A stretch of 64,000 nt of DNA from Microbacterium dextranolyticum (GCF_016907295.1 NZ_JAFBBR010000001.1:1426001-1490000); one strand, 5' to 3'. Positions 1 through 9,082 are shown, counted from the stretch's first letter. The notes: a model not told the origin generated them from the letters alone. Program-made: numbers and translations.

Positions 1-594
1 GCGGACGTACCAGAGAGTTCCGTTGACGTCGCGGACATGAGTGATGCGAACGCTCACGTACTCGACGATGCCGGTTGCGAGCCCGAGATCGACGACGTCT
101 CCGATGCCGACCTGATCCTCGGCGACGATGAAGATGCCGTTCAGGACGTCTTTGACGATGTTCTGCGCGCCGAAACCGAGGCCGGCGCCGATCGCCGCCG
201 ACAGCAGCGCGAACGAGCCGAGCGCGTTCTGATCGATCGCGTTGACGATGAGCAGGGTCGCGATGATCACGAGGGTGACGTTGACGATGTTCTGCAGGAT
301 CGAGCCGAGCGTCCGGGTGCGCTGCACGACGCGGACGGCGGCCAGCGGCGAACGCTCCAGCGCCTGGGTGTCGTCGACGTTCGCCTTCGACTTCGCACCC
401 GAGACGATCCGGTTCACGACGCGTCGGATGACCAGTCGCAGCACCCACGACGCGATGAACGCACCCACGATGATGCCCGCGATCGCGGCGACTTTGAGTC
501 CGGCTTCGCCGAGCCAGTCGAAGATGCGGTGCCACAGGTCGGAGTCGAAGATCGACGGGTTCGTTTCGCCGTCGGGCGAGGTGAAGTACAGCAT
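1..594 (-). CDS. MscS-family mechanosensitive ion channel (C-terminus outside window)
   Basis: Membrane channel of the small-conductance mechanosensitive family, which opens under hypo-osmotic stress. Seen: about 198 codons starting MLYFTSPDG; a hydrophobic helix at about residues 33-56, a second at about 100-120, and the family's pore-lining TM3 signature GAGLGFGAQNIVKDVLNG followed by the start of the beta domain (GIVEYVSVRITHVRDVNG). The 3' end runs off the left edge. The ATG lies 10 bases after the stop of the upstream response regulator, with AGGA about 8 bases before it, so it is probably the last gene of the ABC/two-component operon. That placement suggests an envelope-stress role (inference). 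Confidence 0.85.
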   Translation of the reverse strand, partial: MLYFTSPDGETNPSIFDSDLWHRIFDWLGEAGLKVAAIAGIIVGAFIASWVLRLVIRRVVNRIVSGAKSKANVDDTQALERSPLAAVRVVQRTRTLGSILQNIVNVTLVIIATLLIVNAIDQNALGSFALLSAAIGAGLGFGAQNIVKDVLNGIFIVAEDQVGIGDVVDLGLATGIVEYVSVRITHVRDVNGTLWYVR

Positions 595-604
595 CTCCTC
601 GATC

Positions 605-1309
605 CTAACGAGCGCCCCTGTGCGTCGCCTCGGACGCCGGGCGGTCGTCGCCCCAGCCGCACCGATGGGCGATGATGACCGCCTGGATGCGGTCGCGGGC
701 GCCCAGTTTGGCGAGGACGCGACCGACATGCGTCTTGACGGTCGTCTCGCCGAGATACAGTTCCGCCGCGATCTCGGCGTTGCCGAGGCCGCGTGCCAGG
801 GCGCGGAAGACGTCGGCCTCGCGCGGAGTGAGAGTCGCGATGCGGGCGAGTTCCTCGCGCGCGGTGGCATCCGGCGCGGCACGCGCGGTCCGACGCGCGA
901 TCACCTCGCGGGTGACGCGGGGAGAGAGCACGGCGTCGCCGCCGGCGACGGCGCGTACAGCGGCGACGAGCGCATGGCGATCCACATCTTTCAGCAGGAA
1001 TCCGCTCGCTCCGGCGTCGAGGGCGGCGAAGGCGTACTCATCGAGGTCGAACGTCGTGAGCACCAGGACCCGGGTGTCGGGGAGTGCGGCGAGGATGTCG
1101 GCGGTGGCGGCGATGCCGTCCACGCGCGGCATCCGAACGTCCATCAGGACGACATCGGGCTGCAGCCGCACGCTCTGCGCGAGGGCATCCTGCCCGTCGC
1201 CGGCTTCGCCGACGATCGCGATGTCGGGTTCGGCGTCGAGAACCATCGCGAATCCCAGACGGATCAACGGTTGGTCGTCGACGAGGAGGACACGGATGGG
1301 TTCGGTCAC
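605..1309 (-). CDS. NarL/FixJ-type two-component response regulator
   Basis: DNA-binding response regulator of 234 residues. Residues 5-120 form a receiver domain with the acidic pair Asp11-Asp12, phospho-acceptor Asp57 (in VVLMDVRMPR) and the conserved Lys in FLLKDV. A LuxR-type helix-turn-helix (LTPREADVFRALARG ... TTVKTHVGRVLAKL) occupies about 165-225. Start GTG (VTEPIRVLLVDDQ) overlaps the kinase stop as GTGA, so the two are translationally coupled. It should act on signals from the kinase upstream; the target is probably its own operon with the ABC transporter (inference from context). Confidence 0.95.
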   Translation of the reverse strand: MTEPIRVLLVDDQPLIRLGFAMVLDAEPDIAIVGEAGDGQDALAQSVRLQPDVVLMDVRMPRVDGIAATADILAALPDTRVLVLTTFDLDEYAFAALDAGASGFLLKDVDRHALVAAVRAVAGGDAVLSPRVTREVIARRTARAAPDATAREELARIATLTPREADVFRALARGLGNAEIAAELYLGETTVKTHVGRVLAKLGARDRIQAVIIAHRCGWGDDRPASEATHRGAR

Positions 1310-2562
1310 GCGGCGCTCTCCGGATCCATGTCGGCGGCGGCGGTCGGGATCTCCAGGCGTACGTGCCAACGCCCGTCGGCGCGCAGCCCGGCACGGGCGG
1401 TGCCGCTGAGGCGCGCAGCCCGTTCGTGCAATCCCCGCAGACCGAAGCCGCCGCCGGACGGCGCGGCGATGACGCCGTCGTTGACGACTTCGACGACGGT
1501 CGCGGTGGATGTCCGCGCGATCGCGACCTCGACGGTGCGCGCCTGCGGCGCGTGCCGCAGCACGTTCGTCAAACCCTCCTGCACGACGCGCGCGACGGCG
1601 AGACGGGCGTGGCGCTCGGTGATGGGCTGGCCCGTCGTGCGGAGGGTCACGGGGAGCCCTGCGCTGCGCGCGGCGGCCACCGCGGAACCGACCGCGTCGG
1701 CGTCGAGGGGCACGAGCGGGGCCTCCGGGTCGGTGTCGTCTCGAAGCACGCCGAGCATCGCCCGCATCTCGTCGAGCGCGCCGCGTGCGGTCGTCGCGAT
1801 GCGCGCGGTCGCGGCACGGCTGCGGTCCGCATCGGACGTGGCGGTCGCGCCCTCCGCGAGCGCGACGACGACCGTCAGCGAGTGCGAGACGACATCGTGC
1901 ATCTCGCGCGCGATGCGCGTGCGTTCCGCGGAGGCGGCGAGCCGGGCGTGATGCTCGCGCTCCTCCCACAGCTGACGCGAGGTGTCGAGGATGGCGGCCA
2001 CGTACCGTTTGCGGTTGCCGATGTTCACCCCCACCAGAGTCGACACCAGAAGGGCGGTGCCGAGCGAGAAGAACGCGTTGAGGGATGCCTGCAGCGACAT
2101 CGCGCCCGTCGACGCCGTCACGAGCGCGGCGGCCGCCGACAGCACGGCGGCCGTGACGGCGGCGAGGATGCCAGTGCGCGAACTGCGGTAGACGGCGACG
2201 GAGTAGGCCGCGACGACGAGGACGACGATGCCGATGCCCCCGCCGGCGGGCATGCCGACGATCGCGCCGATCGCCGCGACCGAGAAGGCCAGCAGGGGGT
2301 GTCGACGGCGCAGCATCAGGCACACGCAAGCGAGAGCCAGGAGGATGACCGTCGCGGGCCGCACCGCGTCCCACGCGGCGTTCGTGCGGGTTCCCACGGG
2401 CGGAGCGAACGTGAGCACCGCGCTCAGAAGCGCGATCAGGGTGTCGGCGAGGCGTGGGTGGCGAGCCCAGAACAGACGGATGACCCCCGGCGGACGAGGC
2501 AGGCGCAGCTCACCCGACGCGGGGTCGGGCGAGCTGCGCGCATCCGGGGAAGGACGGCTCAC
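1306..2562 (-). CDS. NarL-family sensor histidine kinase (HK_3 dimerisation domain)
   Basis: Membrane sensor kinase of 418 residues. The N-terminal half (about residues 38-185) is a cluster of hydrophobic helices with short loops and no large extracellular domain, so the signal is probably sensed in or at the membrane. The phospho-acceptor His222 sits in RIAREMHDVVSHSL, typical of HK_3 kinases paired with LuxR-type regulators. The C-terminal ATPase domain shows an N-box (VVQEGLTNVLRHA) and a glycine box (GGGFGLRGLHERA). Start GTG lies one base after the permease stop. It pairs with the response regulator at 605-1309. Confidence 0.95.
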   Translation of the reverse strand: MSRPSPDARSSPDPASGELRLPRPPGVIRLFWARHPRLADTLIALLSAVLTFAPPVGTRTNAAWDAVRPATVILLALACVCLMLRRRHPLLAFSVAAIGAIVGMPAGGGIGIVVLVVAAYSVAVYRSSRTGILAAVTAAVLSAAAALVTASTGAMSLQASLNAFFSLGTALLVSTLVGVNIGNRKRYVAAILDTSRQLWEEREHHARLAASAERTRIAREMHDVVSHSLTVVVALAEGATATSDADRSRAATARIATTARGALDEMRAMLGVLRDDTDPEAPLVPLDADAVGSAVAAARSAGLPVTLRTTGQPITERHARLAVARVVQEGLTNVLRHAPQARTVEVAIARTSTATVVEVVNDGVIAAPSGGGFGLRGLHERAARLSGTARAGLRADGRWHVRLEIPTAAADMDPESAA

Positions 2563-2563
2563 G

Positions 2564-3379
2564 TCATGCGTCGCGGCGGCGGACTACCGCCCACGAGCCG
2601 AGCAGGAGCACCGCGGGCCACGCGGCGAGGGTCGCGAATCCGCGCCCGATGTGCTCGCCCGCGACTGTCGTGGCGTTCTGAGCGCCGGTCATCGGCAGGT
2701 AGTTGCTGGCATCGACCAGCCACCGCCAGCTGTCGCCGGCGAACGAGAACATGCCGAGGACGACGGGCAGCACGAACAGCACGCCGACCGTCGCTGCGAT
2801 CGCGCCGGCGCCGTTGCGGATGAGGAAGCCGAAACCGAGCCCGAGAAGAGCGAAGGTCGTCATCGCGAACACTCCGGCAAGGAGCGGGACGAGGGACTCG
2901 GATGGGGTGGACCAGTCGATCGGCGTGGCCAGGATGGGAGCGGTCGCGCCGACCGCGATGGCATACGTCAGCGCGGTCGTGAGAGCGATCAGCGCCGTCA
3001 GCACGACCGCTTTGGCCACCAGAACCGTGCCGCGGCGTGGCTCGGCCGCGAACGTCGAGCGGATCATCCCGGTCGAGTACTCGCCGGTGATGGAGATCGC
3101 ACCGAGGATGCCGGCCACGAGCATCGTGAACTGCATCGGCATCACGATCGTCATCACCGGAGCGAACCCGACGGAGAAGTCGCGGGATGCGCTCGCCATC
3201 AGCAACGAGATCCCGACGGAGAGCGCGACGGTGATCGCCAGGGACCACCAGGTCGACCGCAGCGACAGGAGCTTCTGCCACTCGCTGCGGACCACGCGCG
3301 CGAAGCTGAGACGGTACGGCGACGCTGCGCGGGCGGTGCGGGAGGCGAGGGGCGGGGCGGGGGAGGTCGCGGCGCTCAT
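2564..3379 (-). CDS. ABC-2 type transporter permease
   Basis: Integral membrane half of an ABC transporter, 271 residues with about six hydrophobic segments and a cytoplasmic N-terminus (SFARVVRSEWQKLLSLRSTWW, the usual start of ABC-2 permeases of the antibiotic or peptide efflux type). The ATG overlaps the stop of the ATPase gene (ATGA). With the ATPase and the downstream kinase/regulator it forms a stress-sensing transport module like those that answer cell-wall antibiotics. The substrate cannot be read from sequence. Confidence 0.9.
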   Translation of the reverse strand: MSAATSPAPPLASRTARAASPYRLSFARVVRSEWQKLLSLRSTWWSLAITVALSVGISLLMASASRDFSVGFAPVMTIVMPMQFTMLVAGILGAISITGEYSTGMIRSTFAAEPRRGTVLVAKAVVLTALIALTTALTYAIAVGATAPILATPIDWSTPSESLVPLLAGVFAMTTFALLGLGFGFLIRNGAGAIAATVGVLFVLPVVLGMFSFAGDSWRWLVDASNYLPMTGAQNATTVAGEHIGRGFATLAAWPAVLLLGSWAVVRRRDA

Positions 3380-4287
3380 GCGATGTCCTTGCTCTTGTAC
3401 TCGACGGAACCCTCGGTGAGGGCCATGTAGGCCTCTTCGAGGGATCCCGTGCGCGGGGTCAGTTCGTGGAGGGGGATGCCACGATCGGCGGCGATGTCGC
3501 CGATCCGGCTGGCGGGGAGGCCCGCGACGACGAGGGCGCCGCCTCCGGCGTCTCCGACGGTCACGTCGGCGGCACCGAGCGCGGCGGCAAGATCGGCGGC
3601 GCGCGGCGTGCGCACCAGCACCTCGGAGCGGGTCCAGGCGTGCACGAGGTCGGCGAGTGAGGCATCGGCCAGCACGCGGCCGCGTCCCAGCACGATCACG
3701 TGGTCGGCGGTCTGCGACATCTCGCTCATGAGGTGGCTCGAGAGCAGCACCGTGCGGCCTTCGGCGGCGAGGTGGCGGACGAGCTCGCGCACCCAGCGCA
3801 CTCCCTCGGGATCGAGGCCGTTGACCGGCTCGTCCAGGATCAGCGTGCCGGGGTCTCCCAGGAGGGCGGCGGCGATGCCGAGTCGCTGCCCCATGCCGAG
3901 TGAGAACTTGCCGGCGCGCTTGCGGGCGACCGATTCGAGGCCCGTCAGCGCGATGACGTCGTCGACACGTGTGTTCGGGATGCCATGGGTGGCGGCCATG
4001 GCGCGCAGATGAGCCCGTGCGGAACGTCCGGTGTGCACCGCCTTGGCGTCCAGCAGGACGCCGACTTCGGTCAGTGGCGAGCGGCTCCTCGCGTAGGGAT
4101 GCCCGCCCACCGTGACCCGGCCCGCGGTCGGGGCATCCAAGCCCACGATCATCCGCATCGTGGTGGACTTCCCGGCGCCGTTCGGCCCGAGGAATCCGGT
4201 CACCTGACCGGGACGGACCGTGAACGACACATCGTCCACGGCGGTACGCGATCCATATCTCTTCGTGAGGTTCTCAGCGACGATCAT
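3376..4287 (-). CDS. ABC transporter ATP-binding protein
   Basis: ATPase subunit of 303 residues, first gene of the operon. Walker A GPNGAGKST at 34-42, ABC signature FSLGMGQRLGIAAALL, Walker B TLILDEPVNGLDPEG and the switch His in LLSSHLMSEM. The C-terminal 80 residues resemble the accessory region of the CcmA/DrrA-like exporter group. Overlaps the permease by 4 bases. The ATG lies 6 bases after a TAGCGT -10 element, so the mRNA is predicted leaderless. Confidence 0.95.
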   Translation of the reverse strand: MIVAENLTKRYGSRTAVDDVSFTVRPGQVTGFLGPNGAGKSTTMRMIVGLDAPTAGRVTVGGHPYARSRSPLTEVGVLLDAKAVHTGRSARAHLRAMAATHGIPNTRVDDVIALTGLESVARKRAGKFSLGMGQRLGIAAALLGDPGTLILDEPVNGLDPEGVRWVRELVRHLAAEGRTVLLSSHLMSEMSQTADHVIVLGRGRVLADASLADLVHAWTRSEVLVRTPRAADLAAALGAADVTVGDAGGGALVVAGLPASRIGDIAADRGIPLHELTPRTGSLEEAYMALTEGSVEYKSKDIA

Positions 4288-4293
4288 GCTCCG

Positions 4294-4299
4294 ACGCTA
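4294..4299 (-). promoter_or_regulatory. -10 element TAGCGT, leaderless start of ABC/two-component operon
   Basis: TAGCGT on the minus strand followed by exactly 6 bases and then the ATG of the ABC ATPase. No Shine-Dalgarno fits between them, so transcription should start on the A of the start codon. Confidence 0.6.
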
Positions 4300-4338
4300 C
4301 GGGGTCGGTCCCGGTGGGGCATCCTGCCTGAGGATGAG

Positions 4339-4383
4339 ATCGGCCGCGCATCCTGTCGTCCCTCCGGTGGATGCGCGGCCGAT
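4339..4383. terminator. hairpin terminator downstream of pepN
   Basis: Perfect 15-bp inverted repeat (left arm 4339-4353, right arm 4369-4383, 15-base loop) lying after the pepN stop and before the ABC operon promoter. There is no long T tract, as is common for actinobacterial terminators. Confidence 0.7.
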
Positions 4384-4403
4384 TTCGGCTCCGGCGTCGC
4401 GGG

Positions 4404-6962
4404 TCAGCTCTCCCCGTCGCGCTCCTGAACGGACAGAGCACGTTCGACGCCCGCGAGGTTCTCGTTCACGAGGCGACGCAAAGCCGCGGGGGCGTCGGCG
4501 TGCGCGGCCAGCCACCGTCGCGTCGCATCGCGCAGCGCCGTCGAGGCGAGCGGGGCCGGGTACAGGCCGGTGATGAGGTAGTTGGCGATCTGGTACGTGC
4601 GCGACTCCCAGACCGGGAGCAGCATCTCGAAGTAGCGATCGACGAACGCGTCGAGCACGTCCACGCCGGCCGGGTGCACGAAGCCGAGAGCGGCCGAGCG
4701 CACCACGGTGTTCGGGAGGTCGGAGTTCTCGACCAGCGACGCCCACGCGACGCGTTTGGCGTCGACCGTCGGCAGCGCGGCCTTCGCCTGAGCGGCGAAC
4801 TCCCCGCCCTTGGACGTGTTGTCCGCGGCGAGTGCGCTGTCGATCTGCTCGGCCGTCACGAGGCCTCCCGCGGCGAGCGAGACGAGCAGCGTCCACGACA
4901 GATCTGCGTCGATGTCGAGTCCCGCGAGGACGGTCTCGCCGTCGCGGAGCGACCGCACCTGCTCCCAATGCTTCGGAGCGGCGGCGGCCGAGGCGAACGC
5001 GGTCACGAACTGCAGCTGGCTGTCGCTGCCCTGCTCGGCACGCGTCGCCAGCTCCCACAGGCCGTCCGCGACGCGTTCGCGCGCGGCGGTCCGCTTCTCA
5101 GGGGCGACGTACGCGTTTGCGGCGAGCTGGAGCTGCCCGAGCGTGGTGCGAACGGTGGTCGACTCGGTCTCGGAGCCGATGTTGCTCAGCACCAGGTCGA
5201 TGTAGTCCGAGGCCGACGCCTCCGCATCGCGGGTCTGGTCCCACGCGGCGCCCCACACGAGCGATCGCGCGAGCGGGTCGCTGATGCCGGCGAGGTGGTC
5301 GACCGCGGTCGCGAGCGAGCGGGCATCGAGACGGATCTTCGCGTAGGCGAGGTCGTCGTCGTTCAGCAGGATGAGGTCGGGCTGACGCTCGCCGATCAGC
5401 TCGGGAACCTCGGTGAGGTCTCCGTCGACGTCGAGCTCCACGTGATGGGTGCGCACGAGCGACTGGCCCTCCAGGGCGTAGAAGCCGACTCCCAGGCGGT
5501 GCGGACGGATCGTGGGATAGTCGGCCGGCGCCGTCTGCACGATGGCGAAGCGGGAGATGACGCCGTCGTCCCCGACGCGCAGCTCCGGCGCGAGCGTGTT
5601 CACCCCGGCGGTCTCGAGCCACTTCTTCGACCACTCCGACAGCTCGCGCCCGCTGGTGGCTTCGAGCTCCACCAGCAGGTCGCTGAGCTCGGTGTTGCCG
5701 AACGCATGCTTCTGGAAGTACTGCCCGACCCCGGCGAAGAAGGCGTCGATGCCGACCCACGCGGCCAGCTGCTTGAGCACCGACCCGCCCTTGGCGTAGG
5801 TGATGCCGTCGAAGTTGACCTGCACGTCGTCGAGGTCGTTGATCGTCGCGACCACCGGGTGGGTCGACGGCAGCTGGTCCTGGCGATATGCCCAGGTCTT
5901 CTCCATCGCGTTGAAGGTGGTCCAGGCCTCGGTCCACTCCGTGGCCTCGGCCGTCGCGATCGTCGACGCCCACTCGGCGAACGACTCGTTCAGCCAGAGA
6001 TCGTTCCACCACTTCATCGTCACGAGGTCACCGAACCACATGTGGGCCAGTTCGTGCAGGATCGTGACGACGCGGCGTTCCTTGACGGCATCCGTCACCT
6101 TGCTGCGGAACACGTACGTCTCGGTGAACGTGACCGCTCCCGCGTTCTCCATCGCACCCGCATTGAACTCGGGCACGAACAGCTGGTCGTACTTCGCGAA
6201 CGGGTACGGAACCCCGAACTTCTCCTCGTAGTAGGCGAAGCCCTCACGGGTCTTGTCGAAGATGTAGTCGGCGTCGAGGTGCTGCCACAGGCTCTTGCGC
6301 CCGTACACGCCGAGGGGGACGACCCGGCCCGACGCGCTCGTGAGCTCCGAGAAGGTGGACTCGTAGGGTCCGGCGACGATCGCCGTGATGTACGAGGAGA
6401 TGCGCGGGGTCGCCTCGAAAGCCCAGGTCGCCGCGCCGACCGCTGCGGGAACCGGCTCGGGAGTCGGGGAGTTGGAGACGACCTTCCAGGCCTCGGGTGC
6501 CGTGATGGTGAAGGTGAACTCCGCCTTCAGATCGGGCTGTTCGAACACCGCGAAGACGCGCCGGGAATCCGGCACTTCGAACTGCGAATAGAGGTAGACC
6601 TCGCCGTCGACGGGGTCGACGAAGCGGTGCAGGCCTTCGCCGGTGTTCGTGTAGAGGCAGTCGGCGTCGACGATGAGTTCGTTCTGCGCCGCGAGTCCGT
6701 GAAGCGCGATGCGCGAGTCGGCGAACACCGCAGACGGATCGAGAGTCGCGCCGTTGAGGGTGATCTCGTGCACGTCGCGCGCGATCAGGTCGATGAAGGT
6801 CGACCCGCCGTCGACGGCCGCGAAGCGGACGACGGTGCGCGAGCGGAACACCTCGGGACCGGTCGTGAGGTCGAGGGCGATGTCGTAGGTCATCCCCGGC
6901 GAGGGGTCGACGACGGCACGGCGCTCCTGCGCCTCGGTGCGGGTGAGGTTCTGTCCAGGCAC
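4404..6962 (-). CDS. pepN: aminopeptidase N (M1 family)
   Basis: Zinc aminopeptidase of 852 residues, the full length of the family, that removes N-terminal residues from peptides in the cytoplasm. Exopeptidase motif GAMEN at 269-273, zinc-binding HELAH at 303-307 and the third ligand Glu326 in LWLNESFAEW, spaced exactly as in M1 enzymes. The C-terminal half is the helical ERAP1-like domain. The start is GTG (VPGQNLTR) with GGGAG 7 bases upstream. It has its own -10 element inside the stop of the SulP gene and a strong hairpin behind it, so it is monocistronic. Its neighbours match the M. tuberculosis pepN region. Confidence 0.97.
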   Translation of the reverse strand: MPGQNLTRTEAQERRAVVDPSPGMTYDIALDLTTGPEVFRSRTVVRFAAVDGGSTFIDLIARDVHEITLNGATLDPSAVFADSRIALHGLAAQNELIVDADCLYTNTGEGLHRFVDPVDGEVYLYSQFEVPDSRRVFAVFEQPDLKAEFTFTITAPEAWKVVSNSPTPEPVPAAVGAATWAFEATPRISSYITAIVAGPYESTFSELTSASGRVVPLGVYGRKSLWQHLDADYIFDKTREGFAYYEEKFGVPYPFAKYDQLFVPEFNAGAMENAGAVTFTETYVFRSKVTDAVKERRVVTILHELAHMWFGDLVTMKWWNDLWLNESFAEWASTIATAEATEWTEAWTTFNAMEKTWAYRQDQLPSTHPVVATINDLDDVQVNFDGITYAKGGSVLKQLAAWVGIDAFFAGVGQYFQKHAFGNTELSDLLVELEATSGRELSEWSKKWLETAGVNTLAPELRVGDDGVISRFAIVQTAPADYPTIRPHRLGVGFYALEGQSLVRTHHVELDVDGDLTEVPELIGERQPDLILLNDDDLAYAKIRLDARSLATAVDHLAGISDPLARSLVWGAAWDQTRDAEASASDYIDLVLSNIGSETESTTVRTTLGQLQLAANAYVAPEKRTAARERVADGLWELATRAEQGSDSQLQFVTAFASAAAAPKHWEQVRSLRDGETVLAGLDIDADLSWTLLVSLAAGGLVTAEQIDSALAADNTSKGGEFAAQAKAALPTVDAKRVAWASLVENSDLPNTVVRSAALGFVHPAGVDVLDAFVDRYFEMLLPVWESRTYQIANYLITGLYPAPLASTALRDATRRWLAAHADAPAALRRLVNENLAGVERALSVQERDGES

Positions 6963-7031
6963 TGCGATTCTCCCGAGGGTGAGGGTGGGATGCCGCGGAC
7001 CGACGCTGCTGGCGCCGACGGCAACCTGACC

Positions 7032-7037
7032 AGCCTA
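7032..7037 (-). promoter_or_regulatory. -10 element TAGGCT for pepN, overlapping the SulP stop codon
   Basis: The TAG stop codon of the SulP gene forms the first three bases of TAGGCT. Transcription would start near 7025 and give a leader of about 60 bases with a Shine-Dalgarno before the pepN GTG. Confidence 0.45.
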
Positions 7038-8705
7038 CGCGCTCGCCGATTCGCGCCGCACGTGGCGGCGCGCATGGGCGATCGCGGAGGGCAGATCGAT
7101 GAAGAGGTGGTTGTGGTGGCGGAGCGAGCCGAGCACGCCGACGGTCCGGAAAAGCCCCTCGTGACGCGGCTGCACGCCCTTGATGAGGACGGTGACCCCC
7201 CGCCGTTCGAGCGTCTGCACGATGTCGCCGAGCGCGCGAGCGCCGGTCGCATCGACCAGTTCGAGCCGGCTCATGCGCAGGATGACGACCGACACGTCGC
7301 GCACACCGTCGATCTCTGCCGCGACGCGGTCGGCAGCGGCGAAGAACAGCGGACCGCCCAGGCGCAGGATCGCGATGCGCTCGTCTCCCGGCTGAGGCGT
7401 GCCGAGGATCTCGTCGCGTCGCACGGTGGAGGCGCGCGACATCGAGCGCAGCGCGACGACACCGGCGAGCACGACACCGATGATGACGGCGACGATCAGA
7501 TCGAACGAGACGGTGACGACCGCGGTGACGACGAACGCGAGGGCATCCGCACGGGTCGAGCGCATCACCGCGCGCACCGTCCCGGGGTGCACCATCCGCA
7601 CGGCCGTGACCATGAGTACGCCGGAGAGCGCTGCGAGGGGGATCTGGCCGATCGGAGCGGCGATGACGAGGACGACCAGCAGCAGTACGACGGCATGGAC
7701 GATCGCGGCGAGCCGGCTTCGGCCCCCCGAGCGGACGTTGACCGCGGTGCGCGCGATCGCGCCGGTCGCGGGCATGCCGCCGAACAGCGACGAGGCGATC
7801 GAGGCGAGCCCCTGACCCACGAGCTCGCGATCGGGGTCGACGTCGCCGGTGTCGGCGAGTGTCGAGGCGACGCGTGCGGACAGCAGCGACTCGATGGCCG
7901 CAAGGGCAGCGACGGTCGCCGCGGGCGCGACGAGCGCGCCGACCAGAGCGGGATCGAGGTCGGGAAGAAGTGGAGCCGGAAGGGTCGACGGCAGGGCGCC
8001 GATGCGGGCCAGCGGGGCACCCACGACGAGTCCGAGGATCGTCACCACGACGATGCCGACGAGGGAGCCCGGGATCGCGCGGTGCAGGAGCGGTGCGCCG
8101 AGCATGGACGCGGCGACGACGGCGACGGCGCCCAGGGCCCAGAAGGCGTACCCCGCGTCGAGGCGCGCGAAGGACTGGATCGCGGCGACGATCGCGTTGG
8201 ACGAGTGCTCGCTCGCTGCCGCGACGTGCGGGGAGACCAGTGCGGGGATCTGCTGAGCGAAGATGATCACCGCGATCCCGAGGGTGAACCCCTCGATCAC
8301 GGGCCACGGGATGAACGAGACGGCGCGGCCGATGCGCAGGGCCCCGGCGACCACGATGATCACTCCGGCCATCAGTGTCACGGTGACCACCGCCCCCGCG
8401 CCGTGGGCGGCGACGATCGGGACTAGAACCACGACCATCGCGCCGGTCGGCCCCGACACCTGCACGTGCGAGCCCCCGAACACGGCGGCCACGAGACCCG
8501 CGACGATCGCGGTGATCAGCCCGGCTTCAGCGCTGAGACCCGAGCTGACCCCGAAGCCGAGGGCGAGCGGCAAGGCGACGATACCGACGGTGAGGCCCGC
8601 GAGCAGATCGCCGCGCCACGTGCGGCCGACCTGGGCATAGTCCGCCCGGCCCGGAAGAAGCGATCGTGCACGTGAGAGCAGGCGCGTCGTCGCGGTGACG
8701 CTCAC
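7035..8705 (-). CDS. SulP-family inorganic anion transporter with STAS domain
   Basis: Membrane anion transporter of 556 residues. The transmembrane core (about residues 25-420) opens with YAQVGRTWRGDLLAGLTVG and GFGVSSGLSAEAGL, typical of SulP proteins. A cytoplasmic STAS domain (about 440-545; LRMSRLELVDATGARALGDI) closes it. Members carry sulfate, bicarbonate, nitrate or other anions; the substrate here is not determinable. The GTG start overlaps the stop of the ArsR regulator (GTGA), so it is the second gene of a two-gene operon and expression should follow that repressor. Confidence 0.93.
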   Translation of the reverse strand: MSVTATTRLLSRARSLLPGRADYAQVGRTWRGDLLAGLTVGIVALPLALGFGVSSGLSAEAGLITAIVAGLVAAVFGGSHVQVSGPTGAMVVVLVPIVAAHGAGAVVTVTLMAGVIIVVAGALRIGRAVSFIPWPVIEGFTLGIAVIIFAQQIPALVSPHVAAASEHSSNAIVAAIQSFARLDAGYAFWALGAVAVVAASMLGAPLLHRAIPGSLVGIVVVTILGLVVGAPLARIGALPSTLPAPLLPDLDPALVGALVAPAATVAALAAIESLLSARVASTLADTGDVDPDRELVGQGLASIASSLFGGMPATGAIARTAVNVRSGGRSRLAAIVHAVVLLLVVLVIAAPIGQIPLAALSGVLMVTAVRMVHPGTVRAVMRSTRADALAFVVTAVVTVSFDLIVAVIIGVVLAGVVALRSMSRASTVRRDEILGTPQPGDERIAILRLGGPLFFAAADRVAAEIDGVRDVSVVILRMSRLELVDATGARALGDIVQTLERRGVTVLIKGVQPRHEGLFRTVGVLGSLRHHNHLFIDLPSAIAHARRHVRRESASA

Positions 8706-9067
8706 GGGCGCGGGCCGATCGCGGGAAGGGAGTGGGCATCGCGCAGGAGCGCATCATCGGCTTGCAGCACGCTCACCAGCAGCACGCGTGCCGACGCGAG
8801 CAGGTCGGCCACCTTCGGGTCGGCGAGTCGGTAGTACACGTGGCTCGCGCGGCGCTCCGACTCGACCAGCCGGTGCCGGCGCAGAACGGAGAGGTGCTGG
8901 GAGAGGTGGGATGCCTCGAGTCCGGTCTGCGACTGCAGGTCGGCGACCGAGCGCTCTGGCGCCTCGGCGAGCAGTTCCAGGATGCGAATGCGGAAGGGGT
9001 GCGCGAGACCTTTGAAGAGGTTCGCCTTGACCTCGTACAGCGGAAGCTGTCCCTCAGTGAATGGCAT
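8702..9067 (-). CDS. ArsR/SmtB-family transcriptional regulator
   Basis: Winged-helix repressor of 121 residues. The core LFKGLAHPFRIRILELLAEA and recognition helix GLEASHLSQHLSVLRRHRLV are standard for ArsR proteins, followed by the beta-wing VYYRLADPKV. It has no cysteines, so it is not an arsenic- or thiolate-metal sensor of the classical kind. It precedes and is coupled to the SulP transporter gene, and a perfect palindrome covers its -10 element and start codon, so it probably represses itself and the transporter until an anion-related or metabolic signal is bound (inference). Confidence 0.93.
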   Translation of the reverse strand: MPFTEGQLPLYEVKANLFKGLAHPFRIRILELLAEAPERSVADLQSQTGLEASHLSQHLSVLRRHRLVESERRASHVYYRLADPKVADLLASARVLLVSVLQADDALLRDAHSLPAIGPRP

Positions 9068-9081
9068 GATGGAACCATCAT
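9066..9081. promoter_or_regulatory. operator: perfect 16-bp palindrome at the ArsR-SulP promoter
   Basis: ATGATGGA/ACCATCAT-type palindrome (ATGATGG AA CCATCAT on the plus strand) spanning the start codon of the ArsR gene and part of its -10 element. Its size and position fit an autorepressor site. Confidence 0.6.
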
Positions 9082-9082
9082 A
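9077..9082 (-). promoter_or_regulatory. -10 element TATGAT for ArsR-SulP operon
   Basis: TATGAT on the minus strand, 9 bases before the ATG, so the predicted leader is only about 3 bases. It overlaps the 9066-9081 palindrome. Confidence 0.55.

Noticed and set aside
4371..8426. Open frame of about 1350 codons antisense to pepN and SulP
   Set aside because: No motif and same composition as other antisense shadows; both opposite genes are intact and complete.
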